NCBI GenBank assembly: GCA_005281725.1
Contig: SSBO01000001.1
Span: 3,270,399 to 3,334,398, forward strand
Source of the DNA: Wuchereria bancrofti
Lineage: Eukaryota > Nematoda > Chromadorea > Rhabditida > Onchocercidae
Direction of reading: 5' to 3'
DNA: 64,000 nucleotides
The notes under the pieces were generated by a model. The model was not told the origin of the DNA. It saw nothing but the letters and a program-made list of their open reading frames with translations, and made no database searches. Position 1 is the first letter of the stretch; every line of letters starts with the position of its first letter. A program made the position numbers and the translations under genes. This document shows positions 1 to 14,000 of the stretch, one piece after another.

Positions 1-259
1 CAGCACTCCATTAACTTCTGTGGACTTTTCACTCTACTTAGATTCCACTGAATAGTAATTCGATGGAACTGCAAATTAAATTAAAACGAGACAGGTGTCC
101 GGTTATTATAACTTCTCTATTTCGAATAATGCAGCAAGGGGTTTTGTTTTTTGCATTTCTATAACTTACAGAAGACGTTTTGCTTTGAATCTTACCTATA
201 AATTTTTTGTTTCAGAAGTCATCCAAACAAACACCGAAACCATAAATTTACTTTGAAGT
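1..259 (+). other. 5' flank of the NFX1 gene with likely spliced-leader acceptor
   Basis: No coding sequence is supported here. A T-rich tract ending in TTTTTTGTTTCAG finishes at about 215, and the first ATG of the NFX1 reading frame follows 45 bases later at 260. This is a typical setting for trans-splicing of a nematode spliced leader, though a cis-spliced 5' UTR intron cannot be excluded. Confidence 0.5.
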
Positions 260-3200
260 ATGCAAAAGGGCGTATCGAAAGCATCGGATACTGTCAATAA
301 CAATCATTGTACTAATGGTACACAGATAACGACAGCACAAAATTGGCGACATTTCGGTGGAAGATGGAGAGGAAGTATGTTATATAATTGTTTAATAGAA
401 TATCATTATACATTTGAATTGATCTATTCAAATTAAGCAACTAATATTGTAAAACAAAAGATGTGATTGTATTTTATTTGAAGTCATTTTATGCAATGCC
501 ATACTCATATTGCCTGAGGGTCTCTACTGATGCACGATAAGTCAGTAGCACTTTTAGCAGCGAAGCTCTTCATAATGGTCAACAAATGAAAATTAAGTAT
601 TATTTTCATGATTTCTAGGTAGATCGACTTATTATGGATATCGTAGTCAGCCGGTATTTTTTGGTCCGTTTGCGGAATTTTCAACACCTCCACCTGCTGT
701 TTTTGACATACCACCACGTGTACTACCCGCCAATATGTTTAATGCTAATGTGGTACCACCCTGTGAAAGAGACGCTCAGTTCGAGATGCAGTTTGCGCCT
801 TTTATGAATCGTTCCCCATCATATCAGTTTGACAGTCATCTGCCTCGCTTTCATGAGGATGGTAACGTTTTGTCATTTTCACTGAATATAATTTACCTTA
901 GTTATCATATTAATATGTATTATCTTCAGAGCTCTTTTACATTCTACTAATTGATGTATGCAATGTATTAATAATCAAGAAACTATTATTGTAGCACTTC
1001 CTTTATCTTTAAATGCCAGTGGTGCTATTCATCCATCATCATCGTCCTCAACACATAATCGTCATTCTATGTTAGTTCTAATGCGACTTTCGTTTATCTG
1101 CAATATTTTTCATTACATTTCCTGCTTTTGTGAGATATAAAAAACATTTTTTTTTTAGCATTAATAACTCTAAATATTTGAATTTTTAATGCCAGTTTAT
1201 AGAAGGGGTGGAAAAATGCATCGTTGCAAAATAGAAAGGAAAGATATCAAGAATTTACGACATAATTGTCAAGAACTTCCATCTGAGCAGCTATCGCGAC
1301 TAAGCTTAGGTATATGTGTTTTTGTTTACTTTGGTTTATTAGTTGCAAAGTAATGAAAGTTAGGATTTAAGCTTGTTGTACTGATTGTTTATATAATGGG
1401 AGAAAAAGATAAGGGAAAGTGAAGATTATCCAATCTCTCTTGATCAGTGCTGGTCTTGTGCTGTAGTTTTGCACAAATAAGACCGTTCATTTACTTCCTA
1501 GAATAATACTGATTAGCCCTTGAGACTATTTATTTATTAGACTTTTGATTATTCAAATGTCTCTTAATTGCTGAGTGCTTTAAAAAATATATCGCAGTTT
1601 GGCTCGATGTAGCACAGTTTTCATTACTTTCTCACTCCCATAAAATTCCATCTATCTCCTGCAAACGATTACTTCCAGATGAAGTAATGAAGAATAAATA
1701 TTTAAAAAAAGAAATTCACTTTTGAAGATAAACTTTAGAAGGTGGATTGGTTGACGTCCAAGAAGGCTATGGTTGCCCACCTTCATATGTTATGGAGAGC
1801 TATCGTGGTCAAACTGAGTTGATTGCAGCACCACATGATTGTCGACTTTTTAAAGGTTAATGCAGATACTGCTGTCATTTATCTTTCCAGTAGTATTAAC
1901 ATTTTGTTACCACCACAAAATTTTTCAAAGTTTTTACGGTAAAAATTTTTCAATAAGTATTTTAACATTAGACGAGGATGAGTGTTACTTGAAATCAGTT
2001 AACCTTGATTAGTTTTGTAGCCAGAGGAAGGTGGAAGTCATTTTTCTCATATAGGATCAATAAATATTTTGTTTCTTATGATTAATTCGTGTTTAAGAAC
2101 ATCAAGTGATGTTATAGTGTGGTCTATGTTTTTTTGGATTGGCCTGCAAATAAAGATAGCATGTCCGCCTAACATTCCCATACAAAATCAGATAATTTTT
2201 GAAAAGTTATATCAGTTTCTTTCGCCTTTCTTTTTTCAAAATTTAGACAAAAACTTCCCTAGTTTTTATTTGGTTGTTTACACATTTCATTGGAAATTAT
2301 TTACTCAGTGTTTTGGTACCCTAGGATTTATTTATCAAGAACAATATCTAAGATTGAAAAGTATGGTGTTTATTTTTATTTTTAGATGATTCTAATTCAG
2401 TAACACCGCTTTCTTCTATAAACGGAACTTTTCAAAATGACAAGGAGATGGCTCATCGCGAACACGAGTCATTGCAAACATTACGAGGTCAGTTTGCTGT
2501 TTGTTTGAATTGTCTGGAGCATGTGCTTTATTCGAGTAGATATAATATTCCCCACAATATAGAACGCATATCCCGATAAAGTATGGCCTTTATCCTTGAT
2601 TTGAGAGCTATATTATGATTCGGAGGAACAACAAGAAAGACGAAATGATGCGTAACATTCTTGATTATGACTGAAACACCATTTCCATTCGAAACCAGCG
2701 GTGAATGCTGTATTAATAAAGTATCGACATTGCTACAAACTGTAGAGTAATTCATTGCTCCATATTTTAAAATCTGAAAAATTTCACTCGGGCTTTATAT
2801 TGATCAGTTTCTTTAAATTTTCAGACAGGTTGAAGAAGCAACTGGAAGATGAAAGCTATGAATGCATGATTTGCTGCCAAGTCATACGTGCTAGTGAGGT
2901 GCTTTTTTCACTTTTGTACTGCATTTCCAGATTAATAAAAATTCTTATCATCTCTTAAGCGAGATAAAGGTAACTCAACTAAGTTAATTTTCTTCTGGAT
3001 GTGGTCAACCACAGTTATTTCTGCTATTCTTGTTTTAAGAGTTCACTTTACACTTTGATTAGTGTTTCACAGTTTCCACCAGTGAATGAGGTTGGCAGTA
3101 ATTTGACAGCTTTTATTTCATCATTTGCTTACAAAATATGGCTCAAAATTACTAGATGATAAATCAGATTTCATCAGACTTCTTAATTTTGTTTTTATTA

Positions 3201-6200
3201 AAGGAAGCACGAACTCTTTCAGTGGATATGGACTTGCAAAAAATGTTACCATATGTTCCATATTAATCGTGCGAATTCATATGGTTGCATAACGCAGTGG
3301 GCAGCTAAAAGTTTCCAGGCAGATATCGGCTGGCGTTGCCCAAGTTGTCAAAATGTTACTTTTGAAATTCCCAAACAGTATCGATGCTTCTGTACTAAAA
3401 AGCTGAATCCTCCAACACAAAAGTATCAGAAAATTTTACATTTTCGCACATGTTATATTTTTTTCATCATCAAATTTTTAGTTCAATTTTTTTATTTCTA
3501 AAGCGATTTAAAAAGATTTTTCCTAATTTTAAAAAATAGGAAACGACTTGTTTCTAAGCAAGAACCACGTAACTTTGTCTTTCAAAATTATTATTAATGA
3601 GTAGGACCAATTTTTATTAAACAGTAGGACTAATCGGAATTAAATGATGTCAGAGATCGGCCGTTCATGGAGGTGCTCAGAAGATCCTCCATTTATTTAA
3701 TATTAGGCAGGGGAATTTGTTCACTTTGTTGTTTTAAAAAAATAAATAGATATTACAGCTTTTATTTTTCACATTCATAAAAAGCTGAGTTTAGATTTCC
3801 GGATATACCTCACTCATGCAATTCAATTTGTGGGAAAATCCGTGGTGCCGGTTGTACTCATCCGTGTACCGATCAGTGCCATCCAGGACCTTGTTCAGAA
3901 TGTCCGCTTACGCTTACTCAAAAATGCAGCTGTGGCCGGCAGACTATTGCTGGTCGCTGCGGTAAGCAATTGGAATTTAAGGTAAATATTCTTTTTTTCA
4001 TATTGGAATTCAACTTTGCATGGATTATCATATCTCACTTGTTGGCTTAGTAATACCAACGACTGACGTGTAGAATATTTCAGTAGTTCAGGAGTATAAT
4101 TTAGATATATTCTTTTGATGAGACAGTCTTGTCATCAGAAGCAGGTGTCTTGGGCTTAAACTTACCCATTACCATTAATTGAATTTAACAGTTACTGGTT
4201 AACAAATTATCTTTAAAGATTGTAAATTGTTGTAGTGCTCAATGGTGTGTGGGAAGACGCTCAACTGCGGGTTACACAAATGCGAAGTTACTTGTCACCA
4301 AGGAGATTGTAGCGTTTGTGAATATGTTGTTACTCAAAGTAATTTCCTCGATTTAATTTTTCCAAGTTTTTTTTTGTTTATGAAATAATCCGACAATAGC
4401 ATCACGAATATTTATATATAAATATATAACTTGCTGAATTCAAATTTTAATAGTAATAATTAGCTTTTTAATCGTTTCAGAATGTTTTTGTGGTCTTGAA
4501 GAGCGTGTCGTGCCTTGTACAGCTTTGAATTTAAAAGTTACTTCATTTAGTTGTGGTGCTCCATGCACTGGGATGTATGCATGTGGCGTACATAAGTGCG
4601 AACTCAGGTAATTCATATTCTTCTTTTGCCCAATCCTTTTTCATGAATTCTCCTGTTTCCTCGTTAATGTTGTTACAGAGAAAACACTTTTTTGCTTAAA
4701 ACTACGTATCAAAAATACAAAATTATCGATTGGAGTTCAGCTCCAAAAATCATATTCATCAAATACTTTATCAATATTATTTATCAAATATTATCCGATA
4801 GCACCGATATTGTAAAAAATAACATAGCATAGCAAAAAAAGAATAACAGTGACCATCCTTCTTTTTTAAAAAGGACTGTGGTTTCAGTGAACATGGGTGC
4901 TAGTATAAAACGAAATTTCGACATATCGTTTTTGTAGTTGAATTAAAAATTGTTGATAACTTGCCAGTTTTGTTCTGATTATATCTTCCAGATATTAAAT
5001 TTTATTTGAAAAAAATGGACAAATTGACCTTTTTTTCTGAATTTCTATCATACGACTTCATCGATTCCAGAGAAATTACGCTGTAAGAATAGGTAAGAGG
5101 ATTAAAAAAGGTACTTCTTGTAAATCAAAAAAACTTAATTTCAGATGTCATGACAAACATGGAAAAGATGATTGTGGACTGTGCAGTTTATCACCGAAAA
5201 AGAAGGAATATTGTCCCTGTGGACGGACACTTATTGCAGAGCTAATGAAGGTGGAACGAACATCCTGCACTGATCCAATTCCCACGTGCAAAAATGTTTG
5301 CGGCAAAGTTCTAGCTTGTGGTCCAGAGGGTATACATTTTAATGACCCGTAAAATGTTGTCAGTGTTTGTATTTAGAGCTGGAGTTGTAGAATGCAAAAG
5401 ATTGTCGTTTTCAATATTCGAAATGTCGTATTTTAATGACTGTCTTAGTAACTGGATTCCATCCATCAGTTGCTGATGTACTGGAAAGACGGAGTGGAAA
5501 TTATATTTGTGGACATCTTTTTATGTCATGGCTTATAAATTGGGAAAAAACTTTTTGCGGTTCTTTTCCTGTTTAGTGACGCTTATAATTTTGCTATCTG
5601 TGGAAATATTTATAATGGATAAAACGGGCTCAGTGTGTCGGTTCTAATTTAATTTCAGATAAACCGCATCGCTGCATTCAACTGTGTCATGTAGGATCTT
5701 GTTCTGGTTGCCCTTCAAGTTGTTTGATAACTTGCAGGTGTAAAGCCCTGAAAAAAATAATACCATGCAAAGAATTTATTCTTTATTCAGGTAAGAATTT
5801 TACGTTTGAGTGTTCCCAAAAGTAAAATTAACATTAGCCTTATTCAAAGAGTGTCATTAATAACGAACCAAGAGTGAGTAGTGTAGCACTCCTGGAAATT
5901 GAAATATTTTGATAGTCATCCAAAAGTATGCACTTATTTGAAACAACATTGAGTGATTTTACAATCATTCATGATTCCTTCTATCTAAGGATATGATTTA
6001 AGTTAATGTAATAAAAGATGGTAATAGCCCTAGAAAGATAACATTTCGAATTTGTTGAAAACTTGTATGGATTTGTATGCATAAAGTTCAGCGTTTCTAA
6101 TTCACAAATTGATATTTTCTAGCCGAAAATCCGTATCTTTGTCTGCGACGGTGTAAAAAATTGAAGACCTGCCAGAATCATCGGTGCCGTGCTGTTTGTT

Positions 6201-9200
6201 GTGTTGATGAGGAGCATGTTTGTATGCAGGTAATTTGCACTTGTCGGTTTCGCGTTTCTACTGTCATAGTGAGCGTGAATTCTTGATTTTATAGATCTGC
6301 GGTAAAAAACTGAATTGTGGAATTCATAACTGCGATCGATTATGTCACGTTGGGCAGTGTTCTCGATGTCTGCAAGCAAGTATGTTAAATGTATTTTTGC
6401 TTTTCATTCCTATCTTTCTGTCATTGCTAATTGAATGTGAAATTGTACACACAGTCGTACTTTTCTTGATTAGTTAGGATTCAGGCGGCGTATTTCATCT
6501 TTATATTCATATGGATGTATAAAATATTGTACATTATTAAAATATTGCAAAGTGATGTTTTTCACGTTTTACCTTTGCTTATAAAGATTTCAGAGAATCT
6601 ACGAGTCGTTTATTTTCGAGAAACTATTATTCTATCATTTTATATCTTCCAATTGCTCTTCACTTTGTTCATTACATTGCAGGTTTCGAGGAACAGTACT
6701 GCTTGTGTGGGCAGACAATCCGCGAACCACCGATCCCATGCGGCACACCACTACCATCTTGCAATCAGCCATGCTCACGACAACATTCTTGTGATCATCC
6801 TCCATTGCACAACTGCCATGCTGAGCCTGAGTGTCCACCTTGTACTGTGCTTACTCAGAAGCCGTGTTACGGTGCACACGAGGTTTCTTTCTCAAAATCT
6901 TATCATTGGCAAAAGCTCATAAAATACTGATCGATCTTGGGTTCCATTGTTTCATCTTCTGTTTTTTCATCGTTGGGTATGTGAGAAAATTGACTCATAT
7001 TGTATCCTCTTAGTTATGCTGACATTGCTCCTACCATCAAACATCGACTTTTTTTTTCATTTTAAGATAATTTTAAGATAATTGTGAGCCCTACTTGAAT
7101 AATTGAAAATTAGATTGTGTCTTTTTCTTCATCTCTCTAGAATTAAAATTCAAAGCCACTAAATCACGTCAGCTGCTTCTAATAAATTCTCATTATCAGT
7201 CACTTTGAACAAATTTGGTTATTTTCTAATTAGTGTTGTTAAGGTGAATTTTTTGATTATCTTGAAAGATAAATTTATTCTTAGATACGCGCAAATATTC
7301 CATGCTTTTTAAATGATGTTTCTTGTGGACGCCCGTGTGATAAGAAACTATTGTGCAATGTACATCGGTGTAAACGAATTTGTCACGTAGGACAATGCTT
7401 GGTAAATGATATCTCGTGTCAGCAACCATGTATTAAAAGAAGAGTTGGAGAATCTTGTGATCACATCTGTGGCCTTCCATGTCACGGCGATACTCCTTGT
7501 CCCAAAAGCTAAGTTTTTTGAGATTTTCTCTGCCAGACAATATAGTTTTTCACTGTGCAAGTCGTCAACTGGAAACTTAAAAGTTGAAATGTTAATAGAT
7601 ACACACGCAGTAAATGGGTTATGGTAAATCCTTATTGCCAAATTTTGTCAGAATCTGCAGGAAGAAGAATGACAGTGTGCGAACGGTTTGACTGGTAATC
7701 TCACTGACTTGTTTTTATTTTTACTTGTAATTTCAGCTCTTGTGCAGCTGAAGTGATCATCACTTGCTCTTGTCTTCGGAAATCGTCTAAAATGCCTTGT
7801 TCAGATGTTGAAAAGGCTTACCAAAAGTTATTATCACTAAAAATAATGGAGGATAACCATTCGAACCTGTCTGTCGAGAAGCTTCCATTAAAAAAAAGTT
7901 TAAGCACAGAAAAATATCGTTGGTATGGTTATTTTCTAGTTTTAATCTTTGCAAACTGACCAGTACTGCCAAAAATTTTGGTAGCCTATGAAGTTAATTT
8001 CAAATAGAAAAATACCAAATAAAATGGTAAAACATAAAAATATAAAATATCTTTGCTCTCATCGAATTTCCTATTAGTTTCTGGTGTTATTATGGTTTTT
8101 TAGCTGTTACTGTTTTTCTTTAAGGAAAACAATAGATAACAATTTTTTAGCCTTCCATGCGATGTGGAATGTCAACGAACACTGAGAAATAGAAAAATGG
8201 CAAAAATATTAAATATTTCTCATCCAGATGCAGCTGATGCTTTATCTGCTTTTTTGAAAAATAAGTTAAAAACGAATTACAAAGACATTTTGGACGTCGA
8301 AGATACACTGATTGAACTTCTACATGATTTAGATGCGGTAAGTTTCTCTATAATTTCGATATAATTTTTTGGAGAATGTGCAAAATACATTCTTTCAATC
8401 CTCAATTATTGCGTTGTCTTGCTAACGAATGAGTTTTTTTCTAACTCTCTGCTTTGGATTATCATGAAGAAATCAATATTGGCTTACTCATAGTTGTGAA
8501 GTATTGCAATTGCTTTGGTTCTAGTTGTGAAGTATTGCAATTGCTTTGGTTCCAAATGTTTTGTATTAATGTATTTGTTACTGAATTACTCTATAAACAT
8601 TGAAACTGCTCAAATGAGTTATTTCTTATTTGTATCAAATACAAAAAAATGAAAAATAAGTCTGTATCGGTGGTTGCATAGCTCTTACCTTTGTTGTTAC
8701 ATATTCCTCCTTGGCTTTACTAATTCAGAAACAAATAAAGGAAAGGAACATTCATTACAGCAACCAAATGTGACGTCTGTTAGTTACTCATTTCCACCAA
8801 TGCATTCGGAGCTGCGTCGCATAATTCATGAATATAGCGGGCATTTTGGCATCGAAACAGTCAGTTATGGCCAGGAACCACAAAGAAATGTAGTCGCCAC
8901 CGCTAGGCGGTGCGTTAACATTTCACAATCCTAAGTGTACGAGATGCAGAATTTTAGTTCGCAGTATTTTTATGTTACCCGTTCAAAAAAAGTGGTGTAG
9001 TGGTTAAGGTTTTCTTTCTTTGAGAAATCAGTGACATTCATAAGAGTAGATCCGATGATTCAGTTAAAAATACCCGCGATATTTCTATTGCATAAAACTT
9101 TTTGAGAAACATGAGACTGTGGAAAAGCGAGAAAGTAGGATTTACAGGTAACAGTAAAGGATTAATTTGAAATTGATGTTAACTTTGAAATATCATATAC

Positions 9201-9974
9201 TAAAGATTTTTAACCCTATGAATAATTAAAATCTGAACAAAAATGTAACGATTATCCATAACACAATGCTTTTGAAAATTTATGAAGATCATCTGTATTG
9301 TTTATGGTGATATTGATTCAAGAAAGTTATATGATGTTTTTACAATTTTATCAGACATTTTGCCTGTGATTTTCATTGTTCAGTGTTGGAGGATGTATTA
9401 AAATTCTTCAGGGATGTAAGTTATATGCCAGCTGTTCTTCTTACGGCTTCTAAAAAATACACGACAGAATCATCTTTGTTAGCGTAAGCTTTTCATTATA
9501 TTATTGATTGAAGTTAATTAAATATGTAGTTTAATACACAACTAAAATCTACGATCATTCCATTGTTTCATGTATGCATAGTAGTTTCATTTATTTTGAA
9601 TTTGTTCGACACTTACAATACTGTTAAGGTTCACTTGCTTCCATGTTCTATCCCCACGATGTTATGCCATAATTTGATCTGTGAATTATTTGCATTATGT
9701 AGCATCTCGCATAACAACGTAATTAAATCTCTGGTTTGCATCTGTGATTGCTACTAATAATGGAAGAAGTATTCTTTCATTTAAGACAAAGAAAAAAAAA
9801 AGTGAATTATTGGAAAACATTTTCAGATCAAGCAGTGCAGCATTCGCTCCATCCAAGACTCTACCACCGACTTCGAAAAATTTTTCATGTGGTGGAAGTA
9901 AGATGCAGCAACTGCAATCAGGAGGCAAAGTGCTAAAACGAGGTTTCAAAGAACCATTGTTGTCACAAAAATAG
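260..9974 (+). CDS. NFX1: NFX1-type zinc-finger protein (RING, NF-X1 fingers, R3H domain)
   Basis: Exons by phase: 260-374, 619-861, 1196-1309, 1739-1855, 2386-2487, 2825-2898, 3223-3422, 3795-3981, 4236-4338, 4481-4607, 5145-5329, 5659-5790, 6123-6229, 6295-6379, 6683-6882, 7285-7508, 7737-7922, 8151-8337, 8761-8909, 9355-9483, 9827-9974. They give about 1037 aa, close to human NFX1 (about 1120). The first ~240 residues are low complexity. A RING follows (YECMICCQ, then CKKCYHMFHIN, ending CPSCQ), then a long run of NF-X1 knuckles (repeated CG-x4-C-x3-H-x-C and C-H-x-G-x-C motifs). The C-terminal part carries KYRCLPCDVECQRTLRNR and an R3H-like helix around LRRIIHEYSGHFGIETVSYG (exon 8761-8909). 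Family members are nuclear, DNA/RNA-binding regulators and putative E3 ligases. The start is the first in-frame ATG after a trans-splice-like site. Uncertain points are the junction 7508/7737 (no GT donor) and a possible small extra exon near 971-1024. The family call is firm. Confidence 0.93.
8491..8552. repeat. Perfect 31-bp tandem duplication in an NFX1 intron
   Basis: Bases 8491-8521 and 8522-8552 are identical 31-mers beginning TAGTTGTGAAG and ending GCTTTGGTTC, directly abutting. They lie in the intron between exons 8151-8337 and 8761-8909. A perfect copy suggests recent replication slippage or an assembly duplication. Confidence 0.9.
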
Positions 9975-11091
9975 GAGTTCTTTGATTAATATCTTTTGTT
10001 TTATGCTTTAATCGAAATATGTTCCATAAGACAGGTATGTATTTCATATGACGTTTTGAACTCTTTAATCTTTTAATTTCATTATTTCCCTTTATTCATA
10101 TTTTCTTAACAAAACATGAACATCCCAACTGGACTGAGAAATCATGCTATTGTGTGGTAACGTCTATTGTGTTTAATGGTGACCCAAACTGATGTGTTGT
10201 TTTATGCATTTGTAATTTCAAAAATGAACGTAAAGAAATTAAAATAAATATTTATTATGCTTATTTGATTATTGTATTAGCACCCACTTCATTATGTAAA
10301 GTTTTTGAAACATGATTAAATATACATTCTTTATCATCAAATTTTTAATTCCTTGAAAATAGGAATTATATTTATCATTACTATTAATTTTATGATTTAT
10401 GATTTCATAGCAATGCTTACACATATTCTGAAATTCAATGCAAAAAAATGAGTTATTTCTGAATTACATTTAGTGATTGCGTATGTAATGGCGAAGAGAA
10501 GAACGTTTATATTTTCGTATCGACATGCAGTGCTCATTCTTACTAAGAACTTATTAATTTTATCTGTGTCTTTATGCAAAACTGAAAGTAGAATAATGAT
10601 GGGAACAAAATTATTGTTACTATTTTTATGTAATTCACGTGGCCATTTTCTGTCTCGCCAGCTATATGAAAATTTCTTTTCTTTTGATAATTTTATTTGT
10701 TGACGGTTTTCTTCATCAGTATCTTTTCTCTTATCCATTTTCTTATTTTTACGTTCAAATGAAAATAAAAACACTTGAATAATTTTTCTTTTTTCTTTGC
10801 AAAATAGTGTTATCTTTCTCACGTGTACTTTGAATTCAACTTTGCTTGAAAAGAGTTTAGATCAAAAACTGTTCTTTTGTCTGTTCTTAAACTTCATAAT
10901 TTGGCTGTCTTTGAAGAAAATAATAATCTATATTTTAATGTACGGACCTTTACGCTGTTTTTATTACTTGACTGTAGCATCTTCATGTTAATTGTTGGTA
11001 TTCTCTTAAAGTCAATTTTGAGTAATCGTAAACTTCATTTATCTGAAGAATTTGTTTTAGAAGTTTAATAGATTTTGCTGAAGCGGAAGTA
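9975..11091. other. Intergenic region between the NFX1 and RanGAP genes
   Basis: This holds the 3' UTR of the NFX1 gene and the 5' flank of the RanGAP gene. An AATAAA at 10243-10248 is a plausible polyadenylation signal, although a 3' UTR of about 270 bp would be needed. A 141-codon open frame on the minus strand (10397-10822) is lysine-rich with no recognisable family and is not called as a gene. Close upstream of the RanGAP ATG, TTTGTTTTAG ends at 11060, a candidate trans-splice acceptor. Confidence 0.6.
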
Positions 11092-14000
11092 ATGATGAAG
11101 GACTCGGTCGAGATAAATGGTGAGTGGGTGCTTTCATTCCGTGATGAACAGCAAAAATTGAATAACGAAAATGATGGTTTGTTATTACGCTTCTTTCTTG
11201 ATTTGAAAATTTCTTGACTTATGCTTATTGTAAAGAAATAACTAGAAGGAATTTATAAGGTGCGGAAGTTGTGAATGTTAAGAATGAGTAGGTTCCATGT
11301 GATTTCTCCAAAATCTTAAATTTTTTTATTTTTTTTTCAATTCTAATAATCTTTTGATATAACTATAGTTGTTAGTGCTCTAACGAAGATCTTTATGAAA
11401 TTCTTCACTTGATGGAAGTTGACTAAATCGATCATTCAGTAAGAATTTAGTTCCTGTGTACTGTTTTTTATTGGACATTTTAAATGTCCAATTTAAATAA
11501 ATGAGATAATCATAATGTTGTTTGATGTGTTTTCTAAGAAGCTGTGAAGTACTTGTTTTAGCTGAAAAAGTGGCAAAAGTTATAGAGAATGCTCATACTG
11601 TAGAAGTTCTAGAACTAAGAGGTAATACTATAGGCGTTGGAGCTGGAGAGCGACTTTCTCGTGCACTAGAATTTCATCCTGAGCTGAAGGTTATTTTACT
11701 TTATGACGTTATTTAAATAAATTCCAGAAAACAAAACAGTTCTTAACTAAATCGAATTTCTGACTCATCTTGCCAAGAATACGTCTACAGATTTCGGATT
11801 TCTATTTGAGTTTCGATTTTGTAGATTACAGACTTTAAACTTAAGAACACGTTTAGAAATTGGTGGTCAGAGTGATCAGGGTTTCTCTTTTCTAAAACTT
11901 CTCATTTCTTATTGTAGGCCAACTGCATACTCATATGTATTTTTTCATTTTGCAATTGCTGTGTTATATAGTCGATCAGTAGTTACATTTTATTTAATGA
12001 AAAACCTTTTTTATCGCCCTACGCATACTTTTTTTTGTATTTACCACTTTAGTACTTGTCCGTACTAGAACTGAGGTTCAATTCTGTTTCATTCTTCCTA
12101 CGTTCATGAATCATAAAGATTCACGAATCTCCCCAGTTGACTAGATTTACAAAGTTACAAAGCTAACTGCGAATTTGCACGGAAGTTAAAATGCGTGAGG
12201 CGAAACTATTTCAGTTGCAGAAAAGAAGAAAAAAGTAAGTTATGAAAGCAAGATAATGATAAACTCAAACGCCAGACTGTTTCAGTTTGCCTTTTTCCAT
12301 AACTTACCATTTCCATGATTTCATGTGGATTTGGATAGCCAGCAGTTTTGGATATTGATTTGAGGTGGTCACTGATTTCTGTCATTTAATTCGTTGGAAT
12401 TTCAATCTAGATATGGTGCTTCATTGATTATAAATATATATGATTCTTTATCCTTGACTTCTTTAACTCAATCAGTTACTTCCAGCGAGCATTATGGAGT
12501 GATATGTTTACCGGACGACTGAAAGAAGAGATTCCTCCAATTCTGGTTCGACTTCAGTGTTATATTTTAGAAAAGATTTGCTTTAGAGTGGGCGGGTTCA
12601 ATTGCAAGGAAAAGTGATTTTAAATGATTCTACTAAATATATCTGATGTTGAGAGCTCTCATACTGATAAAAACATGATTTTGGCCAATTATGTGGAAAT
12701 ATCATTTTGCTCAGACCAAATTTTCTGTCCAAACTTCCATGTCAATATGCTAGAAGTTGAAGGATTTTGCAGTCACATACGTTCATTTCTTATTTTTTAA
12801 AAATTTCAAACATATTTTGAAGAGAAACACAAAGTGAAACTTCTAGCGTTTCCTGTGTTGTGCCATGATCAGATGTGGGACTCGATTAGTCGAATTAGAC
12901 CTTTCGGATAATGCATTCGGCCCAATTGGAGCAAAAGGACTTGAGGAGTTCCTGGAAAGTTCTTCGGCATATTCGCTAAAAGTATTGAAATTGAATAACA
13001 ATGGCTTAGGCGCTGGAGGAAAGGTAAATTAATTCTAAACATTTTGTGATTAGATTTAGCATGGTTCAATTTTCGAATTCATCTCTAACAGATTTATATC
13101 TTTTCCATTAAACAATTTCAGATTATTGGAAAAGCACTTATACGATGTCATGTAAATGCACAAAAAGATGGACAGATTTTTCAACTAAAAACTTTTGTTG
13201 CTGGTAGGAATCGCTTGGAGGATCCTGGAGCTTTTGCTTTGGCAGAAGCATTCCAAGTATATCGCTGAAAATCTTTTTTATCTGCTTAAACTGTCTAATT
13301 ATATTTCCTGTGAAGTAATTAAAAAATTAGTAGTTTCAACTGGAATCATGATTCACTCAAAATTATTAGTGTGTTTCGTCTTTAATTTAACCTTCAGGAA
13401 CTCAGAAATGAGTTGCAACTCTGTTCAGGTTTTGGGCTCTTTGGAAGAGATAACGATGTATCAAGATGGCATAAGAGCTAAGGGAATTGAAGCTCTTTCA
13501 GAATCATTCCGATATAATCGTAATTTAAGAATAATCAATCTTAGTGATAACACGTTCACTGTGAATGGAGCTTGCGCAATGGCAAAGGTTGTTTGGTTCT
13601 TTGCGTTTGATTACTTTTTTGTAGTAATTTTTTGTCTTCTCATCGTATATAACTTTTCTGCAGATTTTCATTACCTATGAAACGATTAATTAATGAATCC
13701 GTAGTAGTTCAACGATATCAATGAAATATAAAATTCAAACTCGAAGGCCTCCGAAATATAATTTGACTAGACTTATTCAAATATTTTTTTTTTTTCTCAA
13801 AAAAAAGTCTAAAATAATTTTTAGTCTAAAATAATTTCACAAAACTAATCCTTGTATAAAAAGAAATTTGTGGTTATAGTATTCCTGTTGATGTTAACGA
13901 ACTTTTGTTTGATTTTTAGTTTGCGTTTACCAATTTTTTCAGGTAGTCCGGGATTTGATGAATCTTGAAGTTTTGAATTTTGGTGACTGTTTGTGCCGAG

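Noticed and set aside
971..1024. Small extra NFX1 exon with a phase-compatible acceptor (GCACTTCC...)
   Set aside because: The flanking exons 619-861 and 1196-1309 already join in frame, and the donor here is weak. It may be an alternative exon in a low-complexity part of the protein.
10397..10822. 141-codon open frame on the minus strand between the NFX1 and RanGAP genes
   Set aside because: It is lysine/asparagine-rich, has no recognisable domain or clear start context, and overlaps an open frame on the other strand. Length alone in a low-GC gap is not enough; a transcript would change this.
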